Source of the DNA: Torymus aiolomorphi
Taxonomy: Eukaryota > Arthropoda > Insecta > Hymenoptera > Torymidae
Reading direction: 5' to 3'
Length of the DNA: 64,000 nt
Assembly (NCBI GenBank): GCA_036365515.1
Contig: CM070873.1
Coordinates: 227,679,876 to 227,743,875 of the forward strand
This document shows, piece by piece, positions 11,308-21,689 of the stretch. Each line of letters begins with the position of its first letter. Position 1 is the first letter of the stretch. A program made the translations under genes and the position numbers. The notes under the pieces are model-generated. The model was not told the origin of the DNA. It was given only the letters and a program-made list of their open reading frames with translations, and did no database searches.

Positions 11308-11614
11308 TTTATAGCACGGTGTGACCAAAGCCCGCACTTTAGTCACGCCTATCCGTGACTAAAGTAGTCCTTTTTTGCACCGTTTTTATCACACTCGCTA
11401 CGCTCGTGCGCTAACCTCACGGTGCAAAAAAGGACTACTTTGGGCACGGATAGGCGTGACAGCGAGCTTTGGGCAGACAGTGCTATAAAATAATATACGA
11501 TAATCGTGACTTAGTGGCTCTTTATTGCACGGCGTTTAGCGCTCTCGCTACGCTCGGGCACTAACCTCACGCCGTGCAAAAAAGAACCACTTTAATCACG
11601 CGTATCATAATATA
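11308..11614 (-). mobile_element. Two-hairpin element, copy 1
   Basis: A large hairpin (about 11310-11490) and a smaller one (about 11500-11607), each with its own long stem. Loops carry GAGCGTAGCGAG on the minus strand. The sequence is absent from the homologous site near 18236, which shows that it is an insertion. It is inverted relative to copies 2 (41519-42400) and 3 (55033-55353). Noncoding. Confidence 0.8.
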
Positions 11615-11816
11615 CTATATGTTATGACATTTAAAGTTTAATTTTATATACTTGGTGAAAGTAGGCCTCTATTTCAGACATAGATCATTGAGATAAGTTT
11701 TGCAAATAATAAAATTAAAATAAATAAAAATAAAAATAAAAAAAATAAGAAAATAAAACCAGATACAAAAATCTCTTCCTTATTTAGTTGAAATATTGTT
11801 TGTAGTTCTCATGTTA

Positions 11817-11987
11817 CACCCAATGGACGTTGATTCGTGTGGAACGTTCATGGTAAAATTCAAAATTCTGCAATCCCATTGGACAATTCAAGTGTAACCA
11901 TGAACTCTAAATTGGAATCGTCCAATGAGATTGCAGGATTTTAAAATTGACTAGACACGTTCCACACGAATCAATGTCCATCGGGTG
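11817..11987. mobile_element. 171-bp palindromic MITE, TA-flanked
   Basis: TA at 11815-11816 and 11988-11989 flank an imperfect palindrome starting CACCCAATGGACG and ending with CCATCGGGTG. Arms extend over TTGATTCGTGTGGAACGT. TA duplication and long inverted arms fit a Tc1/mariner-mobilised MITE. Noncoding. Confidence 0.75.
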
Positions 11988-12098
11988 TACACGGAAAAAC
12001 TTTTGGAAGAGACGTTTGCCTCGTTGAGGTTAACCGCTCATTTACAAACAAAATCGGTTAACAAGTCTGCTAATATTTAGAGAGAACCCTTTACCCAT

Positions 12099-12203
<105 letters not shown>

Positions 12204-12420
12204 TTGAATAGTTTGAAGGGTGAACCGTTGTACCTACCGTGGAAGAACCCTTCTACTTTAAAAATAGTTAAACAATTCCCCGATTTTGGGAGAACGGTTA
12301 TACCCTTGATGACAAAACAGCTTTTTTAGTTTTTTATTATTTTATTGGAACCTTGAATAAGTTTTCATTGTTTTTTTGTGAAAATTGATGCTTTATTTAA
12401 AGTATGTAGTAAAAAGCATG

Positions 12421-13405
12421 TCACTCAAAATATTGCCCATCACTAGTCACTACTTTCTCCCATCTTTCTGGCAATTTACGGATTCCATCTCGGAAGAACT
12501 GCTCGTGTTTTGGAGCTATCCAAGAATCGACCCATTTTTTGGCATCTTCATAAGAATGGAAGTGCTGCTCAGCCAAGTCATGATCCATTGACCGGAACAA
12601 GTGGTAGTCGGAAGGAGCAATGTCTGGGCTATACGGCGGGTGAGGTAGGACATCCCATTGAAGCGCCTCCAAAGTTTCTTTGACGACTTTTGCAACATGT
12701 GGCCGAGCATTGTCATGTAACAAAATCACCTTGTCGTGTCTGCTCATACAGCGGCCGTTTTTCCCTTAGGGCTGGGCTCAAACCCATCAATTGCAGTCAA
12801 TAGCGATCTCCCGTGATAGTTTCGTTCGGTTTCAGCAGTTCATAATAAATTATACCCTGCTGATCCCATCAAATGCAGAGGAGAGGCTTTGCGGACGATG
12901 TTGATGCATGGTCGGGCTTACCCCGCGATTTTTTACGCTTAGGATTATCGTACTGTATCCACTTTTCATCGCCAGTCACGATACGATGCAAAAAACCTTT
13001 CCTTTTCTGCCGTTGAAGCAGCACTTCACACGTGAGAAAATGCCGTTCGACGTCTCTCGGCTTCAACTCATACGGCACCAAATATCCTTGCTTCTGGATC
13101 ATTCCTAACGTTTTCAAACGTTTCGAAACTGTTGTCTCATCTGCTCGTAATGATTTTGCAAGTTCAGCTAGCATTTGACATGAATTTTCATTTAGTAATC
13201 CCTCCAATTCTTCGTCTTCAAACTTTTTTGGTGCACCAGCACGTTCTTTATCTCCAAGATCAAAATCCTTATTTTTGAAGCGTCGAAACCAGTCTCTGCA
13301 TGTCGTTACCGACAGAGCATGGTCACCGTAAGTTTCAACAAGAATCCTGTGCGCTTTAGCTGCAGATTTCTTTTTAATAAAATAGTGGAATAAAATTCCC
13401 CGCAA
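12421..13405 (-). pseudogene. Mariner transposase, broken
   Basis: Two minus-strand fragments make one mariner (IS630-Tc1-mariner) transposase. The N-terminal part (13405-12869) has the helix-turn-helix region (HALSVTTCRDWFRRFKN) and the first catalytic Asp in VTGDEKWIQYDN. The C-terminal part (12747-12421) has HDNARPH and, about 34 residues on, PSDYHLF, giving the D,D34D triad. The join (12868-12748) carries two in-frame stops and a frameshift, so it is inactive. Possible diverged ends are near 12293 and 13460, both starting ACGGT, but the terminal repeats are weak. It sits between the P450 ghost and the intact P450. Confidence 0.9.
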
Positions 13406-13594
13406 ATACTCTTTACTTAGCGTAAAGATAGTAAAAATGCGATGATAAGTTATACCGTCCGCTCAAAAAGTTCTGGTCACGCCCAGCGTAGATAGAACAC
13501 GCGTGGCAGGCAAGAGAGCGTCGAAACCTTTGCTTCCGATTACCAGTCGAGAATTACTTTAATGTATCTTGCATTGAATAAATTCTGACTTGCG

Positions 13595-13783
13595 TAAGAT
13601 ACGTAACGCTGCTTAATGTATGAACGGCTGAGAGGAAGGTTCAGTCGGCTCTCGTCTCTCGTCTGGTGCAGTCGTCTATTTGCGATCGTGGAGACAAGCG
13701 TAACAAGTGTTTATCTTTATATATCAGTGTAAATATGTAATATACCGAATTGACAATACAACAACACTGTGTTTAAAAATATA
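13595..13783 (+). promoter_or_regulatory. P450 leader/promoter region, duplicated upstream
   Basis: The DNA immediately 5' of the P450 start codon is preserved, apart from one MITE insertion, in the ghost copy at 10714-11239. Conservation over about 185 bp, from AAGATACGTAACG to AATATACCGAATTG, marks it as part of the duplicated unit and probably holds the promoter and 5' UTR. I see no unambiguous TATA box or initiator, so the exact transcription start is unknown. Confidence 0.5.
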
Positions 13784-13825
13784 AATAGAAGAAACAATTA
13801 CAAATTACTTCCAAGTGAAAAAGGC

Positions 13826-16800
13826 ATGACTATGATACTGTTTATAATATCTTCTTTATTATTGATCATAATTGTGACAATAGTTGCACAATGGGTTGCA
13901 AATTATTATATGCTCTGGAAAAAGTTAAGAGCAATACCAGCGCCAAAAAATAAACCGTTTGTTGGACTATCTTTAGAAGCTATGAAAATTAGTCATGAAG
14001 GTATTTTACCAAATAAATAACAAAATCTCTACCTTAAATCTAATTATTTTGTATTTTATTGATTTCAATAATTTCAATAATTCTTTCAAGAATTTTGTTT
14101 TTTTCGTACCTTGTTTTTATATGTTATTGATAACATAACAAAACAAGATTTTCTTTTCTGTATCAATTTTTTACGAGAAAATACTCTTTTACTTTAATTT
14201 CTATTTGTAGATAGATTTATATGGTTAAATAATCTATGCTACGAAATCAGAAAGGGCATTCTCGTCTTATGGATAGGCACTGAACCTATCGTGGTAATTC
14301 GTAAGCCACACCAAATGGAGGTACAAGAAAATGCTGTGATCTTAAAATAATTTTATTAAAGCCAATTACTATACATATATCGCTATTATTTTCATTTTTA
14401 TTCTCAATTGAGTTTATTATTTAAAACAATAATAAGATTTTTAATAAATTTTCATCTATCATTTTATAGGCTATTTTACCAAGTAATACGCTTCTAACCA
14501 AATCACGCGCATACGATATAATAAAAATATGGTTAGGCGAAGGACTTGTTACATCAACAGGTAACGAAATACATTTCCTCAATATTATATGAGAAATTCT
14601 CAGGAACTTTTACTTTTATGTCACTCTTTTTTTTAAGCAATTTATTACTGCTATTAGCGGTGCGTGAGAAGCACATGAACCAGACAGGGTGTAAAAGCTT
14701 CAATTTTTACGTAGAAAACCAGTCCTGTAAACCATATTAGTGTGCCACGCTTGCCCAATTCGGAGCATATAAAAAACTGTCGAAAAAGGTCTACTTTTGA
14801 AAAGTTGAGTTTTTTCGACAGGTTTTTATATGCTCCGAATTGGGCAAGCGTGGCACACTAATATGGTTTACAGGACTGGTTTTCTACGTAAAAATTGAAG
14901 CTTTTACACCCTGTCTGGTTCATGTGCTTCTCACGCACCGCTAATAGCAGCAATAAATTGCTTAAAAAAAAGAGTGACATAAAAGTAAAAGTTCCTGAGA
15001 ATTCCCCATATAGAAGTGATTAATTCTCACTTAATATTATGTAGGTGCGCATTGGTTTAATCATAGACGTCTAATAACGCCTGCATTTCATTTTGGTATA
15101 CTTGAAGAGTATGCCGCTGTTATGCGTGAAAAAGTTGAAATATTCAATGAATGTATACAGAAACAATGGGAAAAAAATCCAAAAGCACCTATTAACATTT
15201 TCGAGTTAGCTGTAAAATATACTCTTCATACAATATGTGAAACAGCTATGGGTATTAATATCGATTCACAACGACAAAATGATATTGTATATGTCAATGC
15301 CCTCCATACGTAATTAATTTATTTTTAATAGTTTGTAAATCCTTTTTAAGTACATTCATTTTCGTAGAAAAATCAATGATATTTCTTTATTTGTAAACAC
15401 AGATTTTCTCGACTACAAAGTGAAAGATTTGTGAGACCATGGTTAAAGTGGGATACTATTTTTTATCTTACACAAAATGGAAAAGAATTTTCAAACTCCG
15501 TAAAAATTATGCATGAATTTACTGAAGAGGTATATCTACAATTATTATTCTATAAATATCTGCGAAAGATTCATTTTAATAGTACATTTTATAATTGCTT
15601 AATTGATAGGTGATAAAACAAAAACAAGCTTCTGCTTGTCTTTCTAGACAGAAGATGAAAGTTGAAGGCGAGAAAAAAACAGACGATTTTGATGAAATTG
15701 GTAATCAATTTATACTTTTTAATTTATTATTTTGTTTCCCAGCATGTATTTTAGCAATATATAATTTAATTTTCGCATTGCCATAATCCGTAAATTTCTT
15801 TAATATTTTAATAATAAATTAAAAATTCGTAGGAAAATGTAAACGAAAAGCATTTTTAGATCTTCTGTTGGATGCAAACAAAAATGCTGATAATCAATTG
15901 TCATTTAAAGAATTGCGAGAGGAGGTTGATACGTTCATGTTTACTGTAAGGATTTGTTTATATATCTAGCTCATGTGATTCAAGCAATATTTAATAATAC
16001 GAACTTAATTTTTATTTTAAGGGTCATGATACTACATCAGCAGCGATTAGTTGGGCTCTATTTTGTCTCGGTAATGCTCCTGATATACAATCTAAAGTTC
16101 ATCAAGAGCTTAAAGAAGCATACAGAAGTTATGGTCATGAGATCGCCACAACAAAGAATTTAACGCAATTAAAATATTTGGATAGAGTGATTAAAGAAAC
16201 ACTTAGAATGTATCCAAGTGTTCCCGAAGTCCGTCGTCGTTTAGACCATGATATTGTGATTGGTAAGTGATAAGAATATGTGAATGGTGGAAGCAGAAAT
16301 CGAGGGCACAAATGAGTTTACACACATGCGAAGTATTAAAGTAGGGGAGGGTGGGTCGATATGGGTACTTGATGGACGGATATCGGCATTTTCGCTATTA
16401 AAAATATGAATCGAACTGTGAACAAAACTGTGACATGCTTAAAGGTTTCAGTGATTCTCCATCTACAAATAGGTATACTTCATTATTAACATTAATGCAA
16501 AGATATTGAAATATGTATTAATTTGAAGAAAGCGATCACTTGAAAACCCATATCACTCCATGCAGTTTGGAGGTGGGACGTTGTGGGTTTCCCATGTAAA
16601 TGAAATGGAGTCAGTCGGCCATATTACAAATAAAATTTTAAGTGGGGCTATATGGGTACTTTATTTTTTAAATTATTTATACTCGACTGTTGCAGTTTTT
16701 ACTACTTCCAATACATTTGTTACAACTTCAGCCATAACCTTAAAAATGTGCAGCTAAAAATAATTTCTCATTTTTTAAATATCGCTAAAACTCATATCGC

Positions 16801-17546
16801 CCCACCTTCCTCTATATAAATAGTTTATTAGAACTCAGACATACCGGTTACAGATCAATAGTAAATGTATGATAATAAGAATAATTAGACTCGGACGCGA
16901 TGTCACTCGTAGCAGCTCTCACAAAGCACAGACTAGCCATTCGACAGAGCCATGCTCATTATCTAAAGGGAGCGCGGAGATTAAGAGGGCTCGCAATCTT
17001 AACAGTAAGAGGACATAGAAGTCATACATGAAAGTTTTTGTATCTTTACATTGATGTTTACTAACGTCCAAAATAAACCCATCCTGTTTTGATTATAGTC
17101 TCTGGAAATGAAAAAAATATTTATTCAGTTCTCCTAAACTACAACTTTCAGTATTCAAATTTTTCTTTTAAAATATTATTACTATATTTCCAGATAATTA
17201 CTATTTACCCAAAGGAATTGCTATACGCATGGGAATTTATCAAATGCACCATGATCCTGATATTTGGGAAGATCCTCAAACGTTTGATCCTGATCGCTTT
17301 TTACCTGAAAATACACATGATAGACATGCATATGCATATATTCCTTTCAGCGCTGGACCTAGAAATTGTGTTGGTCAGAAGTTTGCTCTTCTAGAGATGA
17401 AAACTGCATTAACAGCGATTTTAAGAAAGTGGAAAGTTAGAAGTGTTTTAAATCATTCTGAAGTAAAAGTTGTGCAAAACATAATTTTGAGACCCCATGA
17501 TGAGAGAATAGATTTGATTTTCACACCATTAGTAAGACTTGAATAA
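13826..17546 (+). CDS. Cytochrome P450, CYP4 family-like, nine exons
   Basis: Microsomal haem monooxygenase; CYP4 enzymes oxidise fatty acids, hormones or foreign compounds using NADPH-P450 reductase. Exons: 13826-14000, 14211-14320, 14470-14560, 15045-15309, 15403-15529, 15610-15700, 15833-15945, 16022-16262, 17194-17546. All have GT/AG borders with matching phases and give 521 aa, a normal length. Residues 1-25 form a hydrophobic ER anchor followed by a Pro-rich hinge. The I-helix motif GHDTTS is at 325-330, ExxR in KETLR (Glu383, Arg386), the PERF-like FDPDRF at 435-440, and the haem loop [15 protein letters not shown] with ligand Cys463. No disruption is seen, so it is probably functional. 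Introns 3 and 8 carry palindromic elements. Subfamily and substrate cannot be given from sequence alone. The start at 13826 (MTMILF) could instead be Met at 13832. Confidence 0.92.
14595..15003. mobile_element. Near-perfect 409-bp palindrome in P450 intron 3
   Basis: Arms of about 190 bp (AATTCTCAGGAAC outward, GCTCCGAATTGGGCAAGCG inward) are almost identical around a loop of about 25 bp near 14799. It makes up most of the 484-bp intron. Near-identity suggests recent insertion or arm conversion. The pre-mRNA would fold into a very long hairpin. No clear target duplication. Confidence 0.9.
16342..16812. mobile_element. MITE in P450 intron 8
   Basis: Ends GGGGAGGGTGGGTCGATATG and, in reverse complement from the right, GAGGAAGGTGGGGCGATATG are inverted copies of each other. 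It is 471 bp with no coding frame and accounts for half of the 931-bp intron. Confidence 0.65.
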
Positions 17547-18186
17547 TGAATGGAATATACTGATTTTAAAACATGATTATGTTATAGTATTAAAGTTGTA
17601 CTGGCCGTAAGGTCCCTGCCAAAAGGTAGTTGTCACGTTAAAATTGCGATAAATAATTATGTAAAGCAATTGATCAATCTTCAGGACCTCAAGATCTATC
17701 TTTTCGAGTTTTGTTCAATTTGACCGGATGATTTTACCCATACATTGTGTGCGGGGTCCTTTATAATTATGTGAATGAATTATTTTTTTATGCTATGTAG
17801 TTGATTAAATTTTTATCATATATTTTAATTAGTATGCAAATGCGTATTTTTGAAAAATGTACATAAAATATAAGATTGAGATACAAATGCTGCTAACTCA
17901 ATTTTCAGTATAAACAATAATAAATCTCGAAAGGTTTTTCAATATAGTTATCAATGTACTTTAATTCTATTTTATAATAGTTGCATTATTGAATACCACA
18001 ATATGTATAATTTTATTATAATAAATATATTTTAAATTTCATTAATTTCTTTTGATTAATTAAATAAATCTAATATTTACTTTCCATCTATAAGCTACTG
18101 CATGCATTTTTTTTTAAATTTTATGTTTCTATCAAAGGGAGTGAACATCCTGTGGGTCACGTATGAATCTTAGTCTAGAGTATTTT

Positions 18187-18430
18187 TTCAGACATAGAAG
18201 CATGAATGGAACAGCTGTTGTGGGTTTCAACGTTTTAAAAAATGTATGTTGTGGACATCTAAAGTTTAATTTTATATACTTGGTGAAAGAAGGCCTCTAT
18301 TTGAGGTATAGATCATTGAGATATGTTTCGCAAATAATAAAATAAAAATAAATTAAAAAAAAAAAATAAGAAAATAAAACCAGAAACAAAGACCTCTTAT
18401 TTAGTTAAAATATTGTTTTTGTACCGCAAG
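18187..18430 (+). repeat. Downstream flank of the P450, duplicated in the ghost locus
   Basis: Matches 11245-11308 and 11615-11810 (ATAGAAGCATGAA, TATACTTGGTGAAAG). It serves as the unoccupied site for two-hairpin element 1: the flanks are continuous here near 18236. A separate insertion (18425-18846) interrupts this copy between ATATTGTTT and TGTAGTTCTCATG, words that are adjacent in the ghost. From 17547 to 18187 only the 3' flank of the gene and AT-rich DNA are seen. Confidence 0.8.
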
Positions 18431-18776
18431 CACGATTTTCGCGTTTTTTGAACCTATTAATAGAGCCGAAACTGGCCGCTTGCCGAGCAGCGGACGGTAA
18501 AAACTGAAAAGCGCCCGCTGCTCGTCGTAGCGGGCGGTATAAAATCAAAATCGCCGGCTGTTCACCGTAGCGGGCGGTAAAAAATGAAAAGCGCCCGCTG
18601 TTCGCCGTAGCGGGCGGTAAAAATCGAAAAGCGCCCGCTGCTAGCGGGCGGTAAAAACTGAAAGACGCCCGCTGCTCGCCGTAGCGGGCGGTAAAAAATC
18701 AAAATCGCCCGTTGTCGATTTTAGTACATTAGAACAAAAAAAAAGCGAAAATCCATACTTGCGTTACAAAAAATAT
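18425..18776. mobile_element. Element with inverted ends and GC-rich hairpin minisatellite core
   Basis: Ends TTGTACCGCAAG...CGATTTTCGCG and, in reverse complement, TTGTAACGCAAG...GATTTTCGC form terminal inverted repeats. The core (about 18470-18720) has six or seven units of about 40 bp containing GCGCCCGCTG, CTCGCCGTAGCGGGCGGT and AAAA spacers. Each unit can fold into a small GC hairpin (CGCCCGCTG with TAGCGGGCG). Its absence from the ghost copy shows that the block was inserted. Noncoding. Confidence 0.75.
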
Positions 18777-18949
18777 GGTGTGCACCAAGGGCTAAGTGGG
18801 GTTTTTGACCTCGTGTGATTGCAGTACTCGTCTTCGGTTCGCAATCATTGTAGTTCTCATGTAGATAACTTATCGTCGGGTGGTAGGAAAAAGATGACCT
18901 TTCGGCTTCAAGCTAAGAAATGTGACAACTCGGTTGCGAGCTACACTGA

Positions 18950-20050
18950 GAGAATAAGGTAGAGCGCTACCTTGCCGATGGCCGGTAATTGCAGATTGGT
19001 TGATAACCCAACATTACCAGCAGTCGATAACCTAAATCTACCTTACCAACAGAGCAGAATTTGTTAAATAAATAATTAATTAATTTTTTTTTAATTTTTT
19101 AATTTTTGTCATTTTGATCCCTCTTTTTTCTCCTGTTCAATAAAAGGAACGTTTGAACTTGAGCTTTGACCCATCTTGTACGATGGTCAGGGACACAACC
19201 CAAATCTACGTTACCGACAGAGCAGAATTTGTTAAATAATTAATTAATTAATTTATTTTTTATTTTATTCATTTATTTTTTATTTTTTCATTTTTTACAT
19301 TTTTTTCATTTTTTTTTCTAATAAAGTTATACCATAACTCATAAAATGTTGTCCATTTCGCAGTTCGATTTTTCCCTTTACACTAGCATGACTTCTGAAA
19401 ATTGGTGTACGTTTGAGGTTATGTTGTCATTGTCATTTTGAGGTTATGTTTCCATTGATACCCTCTCTTTCGTAGAGCCATCTGTAGATGGATCACGTAT
19501 CTTTACCTTTCCAACAGAGCAGTATGCAATACCCAACTCTGCCTTGTAAACATTTTGAGGTTATGTTTCCATTGATGCCCACTCTTTTGTAGCGCCATCT
19601 GCAGATGAATCAGCCATCTCTACCTTGCCGACAGAGCAGTATGCAACTTCAGATAGGCTATCCAACTTTACAAACAGAGCCGTATGAGATAGCTCCAAAC
19701 TCACCGATAATTCTGATACTTGTTAGATTACGTACACGACATGCACTATATATACTGCCTGCTCCACTAGGCGGCGAGCCGGAGTCGTCGCGCTGCCCAC
19801 TGCTGAGTAGGCGCACTGCCGGCTATAAGTCAGGTTGTGCAAACCATTAACAACCACCACCTACACTCACACATCGTGTGAGGGTGGGTGGTGGTTTGTT
19901 AAATAATTGATTAATTAATTTCTTTTTTTATTTTTGTTTTCATTTTTTTTATTTTTTCTCCTCTTTTTTCTCCTGTTCAACAAGAGGAGTATAAGCGCTT
20001 GAGTTTTGATTCATATGATGTTAGGGACACAAGCATCTACTCCCACATAT
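18950..20050. repeat. Degenerate long repeats with T-rich tracts
   Basis: Blocks recur several times: CAGAGCAGAATTTGTTAAAT (19050, 19225), TTTTTTCTCCTGTTCAA (19120, 19963), GAGGTTATGTTTCCATTGAT (19440, 19560) and the CTACCTTACC/GACAGAGCAG word. Poly-T runs follow each block. The open frame 19605-19850 lies in this and has no recognised domain. A 53-bp hairpin, AAACCATTAACAACCACCAC with its complement, occupies 19843-19900. Confidence 0.6.
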
Positions 20051-20386
20051 AGATAACACATGAAGCATGGGGTTCGCATCTTCAAACCTTCACAGAATTC
20101 TTGGAAAAACGTTTTGGACAGGTTGAGACGGAGCTCGCTGATGCAAGTTCAAACCTGCATAGAATTCTTGGAAAAATGGTATGGAGCTCTCTGATTGGTC
20201 GAGCGTCGCCATCACTATAGAGGAGAGGTCCAAAATTCTTGGAAATTTAGACAAGTTTCTTCACGTTTCAGCCCACTATATTACATACAAACCCTACGGC
20301 ATTTCTACCTTATTGACAGAGCTGATTGTCTCCATCGGTAATTGTAAGAATTGTAATACATTAACTTTTAAGATGACATACAAAGA

Positions 20387-20525
20387 ATGCATTATATACT
20401 ATGTGAACTACATATACTATGTACACTGCATATACTATGCGAACTACATACACTATGTATACTGCATATACTGTGTGTACTACATATACTATGTATACTA
20501 CGTGTACGACATAAACTATACATAC
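20387..20525. repeat. TATACTATGTAC-type short tandem repeat
   Basis: A 12- to 24-bp repeat of TACTATGTGAACTACATA words. It yields a Tyr/Cys-rich pseudo-reading frame on the plus strand (YYVNYIYYVHC) that is not a gene. Confidence 0.85.
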
Positions 20526-20831
20526 TAGCACTCTACACCGATCGCTCTACCCCCACCATGATATCATTGCCAACGATCTATAAGGCAAAAATCTACTTAA
20601 GCGACAGAGCGGGAAATACAAAATGGAAGGAAATTTAAAAATGTCGGGTAATTTGAAAGGGCAGGAAATTTAAGAGACTGGACAAAATTTTCGCCATTCC
20701 GGCAGGAATTCGTGGAGCATCAAACGGTAAATTTTTTTTAATAATGAAAGCCCCAACCATCACCTGTGAGATACATTACCCCTCCCATCATTTTTTAATA
20801 TAGTTTATTAATAATCCATATGTATGTATTT

Positions 20832-21260
20832 CAAGTAAAAATTTTTCATGAGCTTGACATTGTGAAGTGCACACGCAGCTTTGTATGATCCATTGTGATT
20901 GGTGCAAACAGTCACAGCCTTCTTAGGCTCGTCAAAGCCTGGATAGCCGTACTCGATGACGTCGATAGCGTTGACCTTGAAGCGTCTTAACCACTCTCTT
21001 CTGATTTCACCATGGATAAATACCTTCGTCGCATCAACAGACTATCTCGAATGCTTTTCGAGATTTCCAGGCAAGACCGTGATAGCAATGCTCCAACCAT
21101 GTATTCTCGCGTCGGTACTTGTCCGTGAGTCGACGCCACGGATACGGCTCTCGAAACATGAGCACCAGAGGTTCTGATTTGTCGTCTAGAGGAAGTATGG
21201 AGAGTTCCTTGAGAATGAAATCGTTCACTGGTTGCTTGAAGCCCTGCGACGTACTCCATT
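20832..21260 (-). pseudogene. Decayed coding fragment of unknown family
   Basis: Two minus-strand blocks in different frames look truly coding. One (about 21230-21035) contains ILKELSILPLDDKSEPLV, then MFREPYPWRRLTDKYRRE and NTWLEHCYHGLAW, and ends at a stop. The other (about 20960-20825) contains IEYGYPGFDEPKKAVTVC, TNHNGS and ACALHNVKLMKNFYL. Between them are stops and frame changes. They look like pieces of one unrecognised protein, probably from a repeated element. Direct repeats with AGCCCCAACMATC and CACCTGTGAG flank it at about 20750 and 21530. Confidence 0.45.
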
Positions 21261-21509
21261 CTGAATGATCGCGCTGTATGCTACTTCAACCAATCAGAAG
21301 GCTTTCCGTAGGTTGTGACCTGATAATTGATTATTGGAAAGTTTAACCCATTATTATGTAATGAAGACCTCAGCCGGCTGATATAACCGAAGCCCCTACT
21401 AACCGCTTGCGAGAATACTTTCATATTAAAGCAACCTAGCGGTCAGCTAAGCAACTACTACGCTGGCTTTCCCAGATATCTATATATGCTAACCTAAAAA
21501 AAATTTGTA

Positions 21510-21610
21510 TTTTTTAAATGGTGAGAGCCCCAACAATCGCTCCCACCTGTGAGGTACAACCACATACAATTACCTCTCAATCAATCAACATTCCTTTACC
21601 ATTTAATATA
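21510..21610. repeat. Direct repeat of 20740-20830
   Basis: GAGAGCCCCAACAATC, CACCTGTGAGGTAC and TTTAATATATGAG match the block at about 20745-20830. With the decayed coding fragment in between, the pair may be the ends of one element about 0.9 kb long. Confidence 0.5.
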
Positions 21611-21689
21611 TGAGCCTTGCCTCGCGAAGTGCATTAATAATAAAATAGATTTCTGCAGAGTTATTTACCATATTTTGCTCAACAATGAG

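Larger units (their letters stand above)
10714..11830 (+). pseudogene. Hollow duplicate of the CYP4 locus: promoter/leader joined to downstream flank
   Basis: Two blocks, 10714-10762 and 11108-11239, match 13595-13783, the DNA directly upstream of the P450 start. Shared words include AAGATACGTAACG, CAGTCGGCTCTCGTCT and AACAAGTGTTTATCTTTATA. The sequence then passes directly into a match with 18187-18430, the DNA downstream of the P450 (ATAGAAGCATGAA, TATACTTGGTGAAAG, GAAAATAAAACCAGA). The whole coding body is missing. A MITE (10763-11107) and a two-hairpin element (11308-11614) later entered this copy. I infer a tandem P450 duplicate that lost its body; a chimeric origin is possible. Confidence 0.7.

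Noticed and set aside
12293..13462. Exact mariner terminal repeats
   Set aside because: Both candidate ends start ACGGT but the match is too weak to define ends, so only the transposase body is annotated with confidence.
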